Assembly (NCBI GenBank): GCA_033980235.1
Contig: CM067065.1
Coordinates: 4,710,328 to 4,774,327 of the forward strand
Source: Diadema setosum
Taxonomy: Eukaryota > Echinodermata > Echinoidea > Diadematoida > Diadematidae
DNA: 64,000 nucleotides
Direction: 5' to 3'
The notes under the pieces are model-generated. The model was not told the origin of the DNA. It did no database searches and was given only the letters and a program-made list of their open reading frames with translations. Made by a program: the position numbers and the translations under genes. This document shows positions 48,406-58,700 of this stretch, piece by piece (within the stretch, counting starts at the first letter, position 1; every line of letters starts with the position of its first letter).

Positions 48406-48938
48406 TAATGGACATTCGATAGCTAAAAACATTTCTTTTGTATAAAACACATGGCTCTAAATCGTGTTATCTGTCACCACCTTGTTCTGCATTAGCGTCT
48501 ATACTGAGTACAGTGTCTATGGAGGTGCATATAATATTCACCAGCAATGACAAAATGAAAGGCACTGAATGGAATATTGACAGAGTCCTAACACAGTATC
48601 TAATGCCGAATACATGGGTAGTTAAATACATTTCGTTTTTCCTTGTGCCTTGGCAGGGTGCTCGACGAGCGGTAAACTCGGCGATCGTGGCGACCGCCGT
48701 CTACCTTCTCATAACTGGAATTGTCGCCATCGTGTTCGGCGGGCTTCACGCTCGCGCGTCGAAGCGAGACAACTTCTCCAGATGCTGCGTTACTTGCTGC
48801 TGCTGCTACTGCTGCCGAAATCAGTCCCCAACTCAAACCTTGGTAGGCAGTTTTACCACTCAATTGGTTATAAACAGATAATATACTGTCTTTACATTTT
48901 TCCTAGAGTTTTCCTCTTTTCTGATGATTGTTTTTGTA

Positions 48939-49007
<69 letters not shown>

Positions 49008-50666
49008 CAATGTAAAACTTTCCCGAAATACATATCATAGCATATAGTATTATACGAATTCATAATAATTCATACAGAACAAACTTTGAATTTAAAGAGA
49101 TATCACTGCCAAGAAGCACAACGAGTCTCTTCCTATTAATCTGTCTATCGCATATGAATACCCTTTCTTTGATTCCTACACATTTTGTAGTCCTGGTATT
49201 CCCTTTGTTTTTAGTGGTCCAATCCTTACGCGCCGTAACCTCCGTGGATTCAATATATTATTGCCTATGTGTGCATGGAAGGTGCAACCAAGAGAAATAT
49301 TGGTCAATAATATCTGAAGAGCGATATCTTCTTTTTTAAACGATTCATTTTGGTTTATTCAATATCAAGAATTCATTTTGACTCCACTTTGTTCCTCCGC
49401 TCTATTCTTTTACAAATGTCGTAATATAATAATAACTTTCGCAGCAAAAAAAATAAAAAAATAATGATGCCACACTTTCACATATTTATAACTGACATTT
49501 GTACTTTTGACCGATAACGACAACGTAAAAGCATGCAATGATCGTATAAAGTGTGTTATTGTTTAATATTTGTTAAAAATAAGCCGCTGGTTGTTCTGTT
49601 GCGACAAGTCCATTCAATATCTGAATATCAACTTGTACGCATAGGTTGAAAACACATTTTACAATGTATCTCGCAAGAATTTTATCATATAAATGAGGAA
49701 ATTTATTGCACAATTGAAGTCGTTGTTATTAGCAAACTAATAAGTCTAAACGAAATGTTTTTGTTTTTGACTTTGTCGTCATGTCTGTATGGAGCAGCAA
49801 ATGAAAAAAAAAGCAAACAACAAATGAAGTCATTCTGTTTGTCTCTGTTATTGTGTTCGTCTGTAACATGTAGGCTATACATGCAGCCAATGGACAAGTT
49901 CATCGACAAGGTAACTTGGCGCAAGGGTGAATGTATATGTGTGTGTGTGTGTGTACACGTGTGTATGTGTGTATGTGACCGTGCACCGCAAAACGAACAA
50001 AAAGTCGCACACACTGATTTTGCGTGAGGACTGAAAATATTACAGTGAAATGGGTCTACCTAGCCAATCTTGACTTTTTCTTATTTTCTAAAAGAGCAAA
50101 TCTTCTTTTACATTATGGTAAAATTTGGAGTCATAAAACGGGCGGAAAAGTGTGTTTTTTAGCAGTTTATCTCGAACATTTGTGGTAGAATAATGTAATT
50201 AGGTGTGTCTTTAGAGTTTCTATTTCATTTCTGAAAAACCTTGAACACACTCTTCACTTTCAACTCTAATAACTTTTGAAAGGATAGTGCTACTGCTTTG
50301 AAAGTTGGCATTAATTAAGGACAGAATATGTTAATGAGGAGTGCTTAATTTCATTTTAATCTGATAAACCCTTCATTGTTGTTACTCGGGTGCTTTACTT
50401 CCTATTTTTCCCCATTCATTGCACAGCCAGCACGGTTTGGTAAAGATTACGCGCTTGAGTAGACACTGCACTTCAGAACCTCTTTTCTCAGTTCATCCTT
50501 TTCCAGAGTTTGTGCTTTCTTTTCAATACTTAAATTAGATTAGGAGAGTCCATTTGACTTGAGTTATACATCATTTTTAAGCTTAAGATCTGCTCTTTCA
50601 GAATATGGTCTTAACTGAAAATTCATGTCTGGCGACTTTTTGTTTGTTCTGTGGTGCAGGGTCACA

Positions 50667-50719
<53 letters not shown>

Positions 50720-51429
50720 TGCATACAAATGATTCTCAAATACTGAAGTGAATATCACAACTGAGGATGTCCTCGATTTGCTGCATGTCCTCGGTATAAA
50801 GGTCTTATACTCATGTATGTCCTCGTTTGCCACCATGCACACGTATATACGTGTGTGTGTGTGTGTGTGTGTGAGTGCGTGGGTGTGTTGTGTGACACAA
50901 TACTGCATCAGTGTTTTGAAACACTTCCTTCGGAATGAAATTATGTCTGACATGCTCATATCTTGAGCAATGGAATAAATGAACAAGTTATTTTTATCTG
51001 AAACGAAGATATTGACTGCCCTACCTTTGAGATTTCAAACATAATTGAAATGGTTGTTCTCCTTTCGCACACATCATAAAATAATGGCTTCATTTACATA
51101 TAATTACAATTACATTTTTTTTTCTGTATTAGCTAGTGGAAACGACTGAATCTGTGTGAGTACGCAAGCGCGCATATTTATGCATATCATGAAAAATATT
51201 ATGTATGTATATGTCATTATCTATTTTTTAATGTTGTTTGTATACCTTTCATACAGGCTTTATGTTTTTTTTTTCTTTCTTCCTTTTTTGCTGTGTGGTT
51301 TGTGTTGTGTGTGTGTGCGTGTGTGTGTGTTTGTGGGTTTCAAATATAGGTGCAAAGCCACAGGTGTACGTCCTTACTCAGCAAGGAATAGCTAACGGGC
51401 AGTTTACTAGTGAAAACGCAGCCTCTTAA
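39700..51429 (+). CDS. MS4A/CD20-like four-pass membrane protein, gene 3 (7 coding exons, 239 aa)
   Basis: Join 39700-39789, 42014-42130, 43751-43810, 45213-45362, 48657-48842, 49874-49910, 51350-51429; all GT-AG, same phases as genes 1 and 2. Layout: N-terminus 1-30; TM1 within 31-53; TM2 about 62-80; TM3 about 90-114; acidic large loop with Cys125 and Cys135; TM4 about 145-170 ending GGLHAR; eight Cys in 182-192 (near-continuous CC-CCCC-CC); micro-exon 202-213; 26-residue tail. Closest in layout to gene 2 (AITSI..., FG-x-LHAR, TQTL, VLTQQG). Function is inferred only from the family: a plasma-membrane tetraspanning protein. Confidence 0.82.
39941..40297. repeat. family F repeat, copy F2
   Basis: Begins GGTTACAGCTCGTTTCTCCG; about ten GGATTAACGAACCTTCG-type units. 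Gene 3 intron 1. Confidence 0.8.
40333..40676. mobile_element. short inverted-end element V
   Basis: ACCAGTTCGTAATTTAC and its inverse GTAATTACGAACTGGT 344 bp apart; directly after F2 in gene 3 intron 1. Confidence 0.55.
40680..42010. other. gene 3 intron 1, right part
   Basis: No repeat family recognised. An open stretch at 41062-41271 encodes a hydrophobic peptide but lacks paralog support and splice context. Confidence 0.4.
42014..42130 (+). CDS. gene 3 coding exon 2 (TM1)
   Basis: 39 codons, acceptor CACTAG, donor GTAATA. ISSFLHVCGALVLLLCGI... then SIPVWTAVL. Confidence 0.88.
42142..42215. repeat. (TTTA)n-rich microsatellite
   Basis: TTTATTCA/TTTA units just after gene 3 exon 2; a similar run is at about 43545-43600. 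Confidence 0.8.
42220..43440. other. gene 3 intron 2
   Basis: Contains GGGTTGCCCCATTCAGAGCC near 42231, which may be a short repeat. The 42905-43228 region is open but Tyr/His-rich and AT-biased, so not called as a gene. Confidence 0.4.
43459..43545 (-). repeat. family A fragment
   Basis: Terminal 85 bp only (CACCTATTTTGAGTCCTCGC ... GATGCATGGTAACA), followed by a (TTTA)n run. Confidence 0.55.
43751..43810 (+). CDS. gene 3 coding exon 3 (TM2)
   Basis: 20 codons, acceptor GCAACAG, donor GTACGT. VYTPCGILGIYSSLGMGKSP; 16 of 20 residues match gene 4 exon 3, and the CTGTGCAACAG acceptor context is also shared. Confidence 0.9.
44025..44210. mobile_element. pogo/Tigger-type MITE, copy G1
   Basis: Ends TACATTGGACTCCCGTTA and TAACGGGAGTGCATTGTA, with repeated TTCGTTATA words; TA flanks. 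186 bp in gene 3 intron 3. Confidence 0.65.
44520..44575. repeat. (TA)n followed by (AG)n
   Basis: Gene 3 intron 3. Other TA runs at about 48358-48400 and 48943-49003. Confidence 0.85.
44692..45128. repeat. family F repeat, copy F3 (degenerate)
   Basis: Starts TTCGTTATTCCGAAGGGCG, ends ACGAGCTTTCGGATCAAC; units eroded. Gene 3 intron 3, just before exon 4. Confidence 0.65.
45213..45362 (+). CDS. gene 3 coding exon 4 (TM3 and large loop)
   Basis: 50 codons, acceptor CTAAAG, donor GTAAGC. TM3 AITSIFFFAAGVVVSIFLL, then an acidic loop (NEDTETED) with two Cys; HNF-x-C echoes HNFC in gene 2. Confidence 0.88.
45784..45955. mobile_element. pogo/Tigger-type MITE, copy G2 (rearranged left end)
   Basis: Right end TAACGGGAGTCCACTGTA matches G1. 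The left end is a perfect 45-bp hairpin (45787-45831) with 22-bp arms starting GCAGCCGGAATTTCG. Confidence 0.6.
46052..46750 (-). mobile_element. MITE family A, copy A5
   Basis: Starts TGTGACCCTGCACAACAAAA after a TA run; right end GATGCACGGTCA truncated by a few bases. In gene 3 intron 4, directly left of repeat E4. Confidence 0.75.
46755..47905. mobile_element. foldback family E, copy E4 (degenerate, interrupted by A6)
   Basis: Left part 46755-47067 and right part 47769-47905 (CTCAAACCTCACTGTTGTGC, then TTAACTCAATCCACACG) match the two ends of E. A6 sits between. Confidence 0.5.
47068..47768 (-). mobile_element. MITE family A, copy A6 (inside E4)
   Basis: Complete inverted ends (TGTGACCCTGCACCACAAAA ... 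GGTGCACGGTCACA). It splits repeat E4 into 46755-47067 and 47769-47905. Confidence 0.78.
48111..48360 (-). mobile_element. MITE family B, copy B6
   Basis: Full length, with ATGAAGAGTG at the left and ACTCTTCAT at the right followed by (TA)n. In gene 3 intron 4, 297 bp before exon 5. Confidence 0.8.
48657..48842 (+). CDS. gene 3 coding exon 5 (TM4 and cysteine cluster)
   Basis: 62 codons, acceptor TGGCAG, donor GTAGGC. GARRAVNSA, TM4, FGGLHAR, then eight Cys in eleven residues. More GC-rich than its surroundings, as expected for a real exon. Confidence 0.88.
49874..49910 (+). CDS. gene 3 coding exon 6 (37-nt micro-exon)
   Basis: 37 nt, acceptor CATGTAG, donor GTAACT: AIHAANGQVHRQ plus one base. 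A-NGQ-x-x-x-Q matches gene 2. An internal GCAG could act as an alternative acceptor, but using it would break the 37-nt length shared by the paralogs. Confidence 0.77.
49974..50666 (+). mobile_element. MITE family A, copy A7
   Basis: Inserted between a (TG)n run and a (CA)n run in gene 3 intron 6, with complete inverted ends. Confidence 0.78.
50668..50716. repeat. (CA)n microsatellite
   Basis: Directly right of A7; a (GT)n run lies at 50851-50873. Confidence 0.9.
51350..51429 (+). CDS. gene 3 coding exon 7 (short tail, stop TAA)
   Basis: Acceptor AATATAG; GAKPQVYVLTQQGIANGQ... ending AAS then TAA 51427-51429. PQ-V-Y-V-x-x-QQG aligns with PQPVYYVVQQG of gene 1. Confidence 0.83.
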
Positions 51430-51597
51430 CAGGGACTGGATCTAGGCGTGGTTCCCGCCGGACAGCTGCAGCTTGTCCTTCATCCCATGGCGCTTCCACC
51501 ACCTGTCTCGCCACTCCCAACTTGCCTCCACCACACTGGTCACCTCAACAACTTTCAAGCGTCAATTTCAAAAATTCCGCGAGGAATTGAAAACTGA
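51430..51597 (+). other. open, homologous sequence after the gene 3 stop codon
   Basis: The frame stays open for 55 codons after the TAA, to TGA at 51595. It is Pro/Leu-rich (LPPPVSPLPT) and alignable with the post-stop region of gene 2. A +1 frame is also open here, so open frame alone is weak evidence. Probably a decayed coding tail now in the 3' UTR; readthrough is the alternative. Confidence 0.45.
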
Positions 51598-51724
51598 CTA
51601 TAATTACCAGAATTTGTAAATTATTCACTACCTCTTACATTGGAGAGAAGATTAACGCTGCACTTCATTTTAAAGGAGACAAAAATGAAAATATGATAGT
51701 CGATTGAGTGAATGCAGCCGTTGA

Positions 51725-51730
51725 AATAAA
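51725..51730 (+). promoter_or_regulatory. poly(A) signal AATAAA of gene 3
   Basis: First canonical signal noted after the gene 3 stop, about 300 nt downstream and past the post-stop homology. Confidence 0.5.
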
Positions 51731-52584
51731 GAAAGGGTCATTGACATTTGTTGAAAATCACTTTTTTTAATACGCTACCATCGCTAGTCCCAGGAGGAAA
51801 AGACTACAAAAAATCTTGACGTCACTGCAGTAAAACGCTGTAAAAAACAAGGAGAATCCATTGCATCATTGTTTGTCCCTGTTTTTTTTTTTCACCATAA
51901 TGAAAGAGCACTTGATTTTATTTTTGTCCTTTCTTTCTTTCTTTCTTTCTATCTTTCTTGAGGAAAGCATTATGGGAATAATATCACTATTATTAAGTTA
52001 GTATCAAGTCGAGGAAATGTGTACTTTACAGTAGAAAGAAATCAAATTAGACGATTTTTTTTTTTTTGTTGTTAATAGTAACAGTAAATTGTCCTGTAAA
52101 CGTTCTCACTGAAGATCCTTCCCGTCAGTCTTACCGAATTATTGAACATAACGCATGCAATGAGTTGGACCTGTGTGGTTGATTGTCTGTCTGTCTATCT
52201 GTATATCTGTTTTTGCTTGTTTTTGTCTTGTTTTGCTTTTTTTTGGGGGGAGGGGCTCGTTGATGTTGCTGTTGTTGGTAAAAGTGAAAATGGTCTTTTT
52301 ACAGGAGTCATTCATTCTGAAAGTTTCACCACTAACTGTCTTCTCCTTATTGCCTCGAAGATAGAAACTCCTGTTTTTTAGGGAAAGGGGATAATACACC
52401 TCTCTGGATAAACTATTCTGCATTAAAATATCTTGATGCTTATGATCATTTCCATCACTTCTGAATGTTGGTGCAAAGACACCTTGCAAGGGGTTAGCTA
52501 ACGTTTATGAGAAGATATATAAACTTCGTAGGATGGAAGAAACTTCAGCTTGATTCCAACTCAACTTGATTCCAAATAAGATAC

Positions 52585-52935
52585 TTAGAAACCACATTAT
52601 GAAATGTTGAGGTCCTTACAGTTCTAAGAGGAATTGGAAGTTTATTGGATAAAAATTGATTTTGAAGTGGCCGAGATATCAAAAACAAAGTAAAACAAAG
52701 ATATCCTTAAAAAGGGAGGGGCAAACCTGTCATTAGGATAGCTTTTTTTGAGTTATCTCAACGATCTCAAAACCAACTTTTATCAAATAAACTTAAATTT
52801 CCTCTTAGAATTATATGTTCTTTCGTATTTCGTAAGAGGTTTCTCATTTTCTGAAAAAAAATTTTAAAAAATCGTCAGAAATGTTGGAAACCAGAAGCTC
52901 CGACTCCACCAAACAGTACCTTCCCTTCAACGTAA
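52585..52935. mobile_element. foldback family C, copy C6 (degenerate)
   Basis: GAAACCACATTATGAAATG ... AACAGTACCTTCCCTT; both arms recognisable. Confidence 0.55.
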
Positions 52936-53125
52936 TGCCCCTACAGTATACATTGCCCAGATATATCCATAAAACAAGAATGACGTGGCAATGTCTCGCG
53001 ATTATTGCATACCTTTTTTGGAGCTATTTGATGTATTATTTTTCTTTTCATTTGCTGTTAACCATTTCAATTCAATTAAATTATGCGCTCTCCATGCGCA
53101 TTGTGGTGACTCTTTCTAGTATAAT

Positions 53126-53350
53126 ATAGGTTTTCCCGCCCAATTTCATCAGATTTGCAGTCGATTTAATGATGCGAGCATTCATTTTCCAGCGAATTTG
53201 TATGATCAACATTCAAAGAGCTTTAATAGTAGTCTATTCAATTTAATTTCATCAGCGTTCGAATTCCTGATTTTGTCACATAAACATACAAGCAGCGCGT
53301 TCAAATAAAAAATGCATGTGAAACGCATTCAAATTCGCGCCAGCACAGCG
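53126..53350 (+). repeat. solo arm of H-type foldback (H3)
   Basis: ATAGGTTTTCCCGCCCAATT then CATTCAAATTCG-type units; no opposing arm found downstream. Confidence 0.6.
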
Positions 53351-53856
53351 CTGCGATGAATATTAAGGAATACAAATTAGCAAATAGGTTAACATCTACA
53401 GCATCTTGGGAGTGTTTTTCGTTTGCGGCTCATGTTCTTTGTTCATTCTCCATCTGTTTGAATAATGGTACAACCACTATCAGACACACATGGCAAGGTG
53501 CCTGCTGCGTCAACAGATCGACGGCTGAAGAGACTGAGAGACTGAACATCAAAATTATGAATAATCATGTAAAGAAATCATATCCCAATGCAATATATCT
53601 GACACATATTTTAAACCTCAAACGTGACTGAAAACAAAATCTGTAATACGACTGTAATCACTCTTGACATATCGATGTTCCCATGCGATCTCTCATTACG
53701 TTAGCAAAGTCGGAGTTTAACCATTCTGTACAAGAACCAGTTGTATGACTTTACGCATGCAATCTATGCACATGTATACATTTTGGAGGCGAATATGGTC
53801 ATGTAGTAAGTAGATTAGATCTTCCTACTCAAAGTAAATCAAAAACCAATACACAA

Positions 53857-54220
53857 ATGTGGATTGAGTGAAAACAGCAACATTAATAGAACACATCAAT
53901 GAAGGTTTCAGTAAAATCGGACAATCAATGCAAAAGTTATGATCTTCAAAAATTGCGGTGTTGGAACCGCCTTTTGAGGAGACTACTTGAGTTCATGACA
54001 TCCTGTGTGAAGGTGAGGACAACAATGTAAACATAGTACAAAGGGAATTCAAAAAAAAAATCCTTTTCCATAAATTACACATTCCGTCAAATTGATACTG
54101 AGATAGGTTTAGCGTAGTAATTACTCACTCTGCCTTTTGAGAGCGGTTCCCAATAGTAAAACGCTCTGTAATTATTGTAGAAAGGGAAATTATGTTTAAT
54201 TTTCTTCATATAATGTTCCT
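53857..54220. mobile_element. foldback family E, copy E3 (ends missing)
   Basis: TGTGGATTGAGTGAAAACAG and GTTGGAACCGCC...GAGGAGACTACT match the E body; outer tips not found. Confidence 0.6.
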
Positions 54221-54224
54221 TCAA

Positions 54225-55025
54225 TGAACGAGTTAAAAAAAAAACCGATAAATCCATGGTTTTTAAACATAATATTATTCATAAGAGTGGTGCAATACGT
54301 ATACCGGTCTCGACATGATCGGTGTTCTGGTGTCGGGCCATACATTTCTAAAAAGGTTGTCCTTTGTGAGCCCGATCGAGCAGCTGAGTTTGGAATGGAT
54401 TGCTTTGTTTTCTTCTTTTTTTTTTTTTAAGGGGGGGGGGAGGGGGCAAATTCATTTTGTAAAGAATAAAAATTAATATACCATTGGTTTGATTATGGAA
54501 AAGAGTATTGTGTATATACAGTGTATGCATATTTGGTTTTTCTTTTTGTTTCCTTGTAATGATTATTGTATATGCATTCTATTATACGTTGATTGTACCA
54601 CTACGTGTGTTTCTGTATATCACACTGACTTGCTGAAAAACAGCCTTACGGCTTAATGCAAGTATTTTAACCAGTGTTTTAATAAAAGCAAACAAACAAA
54701 CAAACAAAACGGACCAACAGAGAATGAAGTCATGCATTTGAATTCATATCTCTCTGAACGTTTGATACTTGTTTAAATGTGAGAATATCGTCGTTAAGTT
54801 TATCTCTTTTTTTTTTTTTTACTACTACCTGTAGATTTAAGAAATTTAAACACACGAGAATATTACAGGCATACAACCGTCTGCATATATCTGCGATCAA
54901 TACATCTTCTGAAAGTTTAAAAACATTCATTATATCACATCTACGCCCTTTGAACCAACAACTTCAGATTTTATTGACACTACAAGGGGTACTTGCCATT
55001 TGGAGGTACATGTATGTATGCCTAT
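54225..55025. other. gene 3-gene 4 spacer, unannotated part
   Basis: AT-rich with T and G runs near 54414-54440 and an (AAAC)n run near 54688-54708. No exon recognised. Confidence 0.4.
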
Positions 55026-55029
55026 CTCT

Positions 55030-55385
55030 CTCAAGTTAGTATATCAGCGTGAAACAGATATCGAATAACTATGAAACGCTTCATCGCTGACGATCAGAAG
55101 AGGTGCAAAGTGTGATCATCCGCATTGTCAGAATGTCAATTTATGTCACACTTATTAATATTACACTTGTTTATGTACAAGTGTATGTCTGTGTGTGCGC
55201 GCATGCGTTGTATGTGGAGTGACTTGGTGAGTCTAACTTCCTCCAGCGAACGGTATGAGAGGATCGACCTGTCACCAACACTTAGACTCGATACACTAAC
55301 AGACATCAACTCAGAGGAATAGGCTATACATAACGGTTGATACCGTTATTACTGAAAAAGAAAACATTTTTTTTCTTTACTTTCG
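55030..55385 (+). promoter_or_regulatory. conserved upstream block and probable noncoding 5' exon of gene 4
   Basis: AGAGGTGCAAAGT (55099-55111), the 22-bp block (55143-55164), a short GT-rich run, then AGGATCGACCTGTC and ACTCGATACACTAAC, ending at donor GTAAGT (from 55386). Order and spacing follow gene 3. Exon 1 begins 250 bp further on. Confidence 0.6.
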
Positions 55386-55635
55386 GTAAGTTCTTGTATT
55401 TCTTTTCATAAATCTAACTAGTGTAAGCATGTTGGTCAACCATTAATGCAAGGAGACTTTTTACTGGAATTCTCTCTCCTATGTTTTTGTTTCTGTGTTC
55501 TTCTCAACCTTAAATTGAGTTCTTTCCGTGTCGTTTACTTCTGTAAGTTTTTTTTCATATAATCTCATATATTTTCCTTTTGTTACTGAGCACTTTGACA
55601 AATATCCTTTACAGACATAGATATACTTTGCAACC

Positions 55636-55734
55636 ATGGCAACTCCAGGAGAGCAACAACCACCGACCTCCACACCCAGTACACCAACGGGTCCAGGCAA
55701 AGAAAAGATTAAACGAAATAAGACGGGCATGCGG
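55636..55734 (+). CDS. gene 4 coding exon 1 (N-terminus)
   Basis: 33 codons from ATG (ACCATGG) to CGG, donor GTAGGA. Pro/Thr-rich, ending KEKIKRNKTGMR. Probable acceptor TTTACAG lies about 22 bp before the ATG. Confidence 0.82.
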
Positions 55735-58700
55735 GTAGGACAATTGGTTCATGGTTCTCTCTATTTCATTTTATTGCGATTTAAAACTTATCACGAGTTA
55801 CACATTTCCCACGGAAAGGCGTAAATCGCATTACGAGTGTAAATCGCATGGAAGCAGGCAGCGCGGTGCAGAGTAATCACAATGCGTGACCAACTATTAT
55901 GTAAACATTGTGATGTGTGTGTATATAGCTTTTACCAATAGCTAGGATTTTTATATTATTAAATTTTGTTTTAATTAAATTCCAAAAATCTCTAGGAGTG
56001 ATTTTTCCTTTGGGATACATAACTAAGTTCTTGGGGTTAAGGCCGCAAACATAATTTTTCTTTTTTCATTACCTTATTTTATTTTTGTAAACAAAATAAC
56101 TCAGTGTGGGGGTATAATGCAATACAGTGGTTATTAACTTGATTTGATTTGATTTCGATTTTAACTATTTTTCTACAAAGACAAAAGATTAAACAGTACA
56201 AATAAATCAGTCTGAAGTAAATATATTGTACATTGAAAAGGTATTACGTAAACTAATCATACGATATATCACACTAATCATAAAATAATACTTACATATT
56301 TATAATTATTATAAATGATAACATAAAAATACAAAGAGTAATGTACATGGTTACAATGAATGCACAATCCACTGCAAAACGCATGGTTTTTTTTTTTTTC
56401 CAGTATACAGTATGTCCCCATAAAATATGCAATCAGATTTTCCAGTTGATAACTATCGATATGATCAAACTGATTAAATGCTACTTCAGGGTCTCAAAAT
56501 ATAACATCTTAGCTATATTTTGCATAAAATCCCATTCAATTTGGTTAAGTGGTGACAGAGAACTAATTTTGTCCAAGTTTAGCGCTTGGATGCTCTTGGA
56601 ACTGCATGATGTGTGAATACAAAGGAAGGAACTTGGAGGAAAGGGATTCTTTACATGCTCTACAAAATTCCTCATTTCTTTTGGCCGCTGAAGAAAATCG
56701 GATGGGGTTTTCTGTATGAGTGGGTAATAAGTTATAGCTTCATACCCTGAAATTGTTTTTGGATTGATTCCCTTTTTTTAAGTTATTATTTCAAAATTTC
56801 CCGTTGTCATTCTTTTTTTCATTGGAATATAAGGTATAGTGTAAAGCCACGAAAGAAACATACAGACAGCCTTAGAGATAATATACAGTTTTGGTATTAC
56901 CTCAAAAGTTTCCTTGAATTTCCTTGACTTACTCGCCCCAAAGTGCTCTCATGTCTTAGTAATCATGCAATAATGGTTTCGTACCAGAGCCGCCGCCGTA
57001 CGGCGGCGGCGAGGTAGTACACGTATTGTGCGAATATCACTGCGACCAGCAGCGTGCAGCCCCATACGCATACTGTGTAGCTAACTGCGACCAGCAGCCC
57101 CATACGCACAGCTAAATGGGGCTTCGCATTGTAGCTCACAGGATCATGACAGATTTAGTATCGCGGGTAAATATCAACTTAAAAATTTCTTCAATTTAAA
57201 CACTTACCAGTTAAGTTGAAGTATTGAAAACAGGCTTTGGGCAACGTTTGGTTTTGCCAATAGTCCCTTTCTGTTCGAATTGATGACTGAATGTGACTCG
57301 GTCGAGAGGACCTTGGGAGAGCTACACCGTGAATTGACGGCCAGCGCATGCGCACACAAACATCTTATCCGTTCATGGATTTGAAATTTGTTCGCATGTG
57401 ATGTGTGCGTATGCGCTGGCCGTAGTAATCAGTGTATGTAGCTCTCCCAAGGTCCTCTCGACAGAGTCACATTCGGTCATCAATTCGAACAGAAAGGGAC
57501 TATTGGCAAAACCAAACGTTGCCCAAAGCCTGTTTTCAAGACTTCAACTGAATTGCTAAGTCTTCAAATTGAAGAATTTTGTGGATTTTAAGTTGATATT
57601 TGCCCGCGATACTAAATCTGTCATGATCCTGGATGCAACAATGCGAAGACCCATTACGCTATGCGTAAGGGGCTGCTGGTCGCTATGCGTATGGGGCTGC
57701 TGGTCGCAGTAAATTGCATGATTACTAAGAAATGAGAGCACTTTGGGGCGAGTAAGTCTCACAGTGTTAGTTATATGATAGATACTTTAACCTGAAACAC
57801 GGAAATTCAGGGAAACTTTTGAGGTACCAAAACTTTTTATTATCTTTAATTGTAAAGAGAGAAAAATGACACAATGATTACAAAGATAGAATTTGAACTT
57901 AATGAATCCCAGTCCCAACTGGGGATTATGAAGCTATGAGGACAAGGAATTATTTGCGTATGTCTTGTACGTCGTAAGTAGACATTAAAACACATTGCAG
58001 ACATTTTTTTTTTCATAATCATAAATCCATAACACGTGTATATTGTGGTTAGAGTTAGTTATTCGGAAGGTTAGTTAATCTGAAAATGAAATCGGCTTTG
58101 TAATTCATAACGACCTGTAGTATCTACCGTCTAGTCATTTTCGGGTTAACGAACCATTAGAATAATGCCAACACATGTTGGGATTGATGAGCCCCCCCCC
58201 CCTTTTTTTTTCAGATCAAAGAACCTGTAGACATAAGGTGTTATGTTTATTTCGGAATAACGAACTTTCTCTTCATTCTCGGATAAACGAACCCTACGAG
58301 AGTGTATGTAAGTTCCTATGTTGACCAGCATATCTGAAACCCCACGTGTATCATCTATCCCATTAGGTTTCTGGGCTTCTCCACATTTTTGGTGCGTTGG
58401 TGTTGTTCACATGTGGCATTGTGGCTATACAATTCATGGCATATTACTCGTACTATGCCACACCGGTATGGTCTGCAGTTTTGGTAAGATGTAATCTATC
58501 ATCAAAATGCTTTTTCCTCGTGTGAAATAGAATTCATTCTCTCAGCAATGCGTTCTCTTCGTATAAAATCGCAACATCTACTGTTGTCCATTATACTTCT
58601 CGATTTATCTATAGAATGCAACATCTACACGCAATTATATTCTCTACGTCAAATAAAAGCTAGAGATATGTGACCGGCGACAACGGTTTCAGGCAAAAGT

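Noticed and set aside
48438..48881. 147-codon open frame around gene 3 exon 5 taken as one exon
   Set aside because: Only 48657-48842 is conserved with genes 1 and 2; the left part is intron read-through and a consensus acceptor precedes 48657.
53356..53631. 91-codon open frame after the H3 arm
   Set aside because: No family resemblance and no splice or promoter support.
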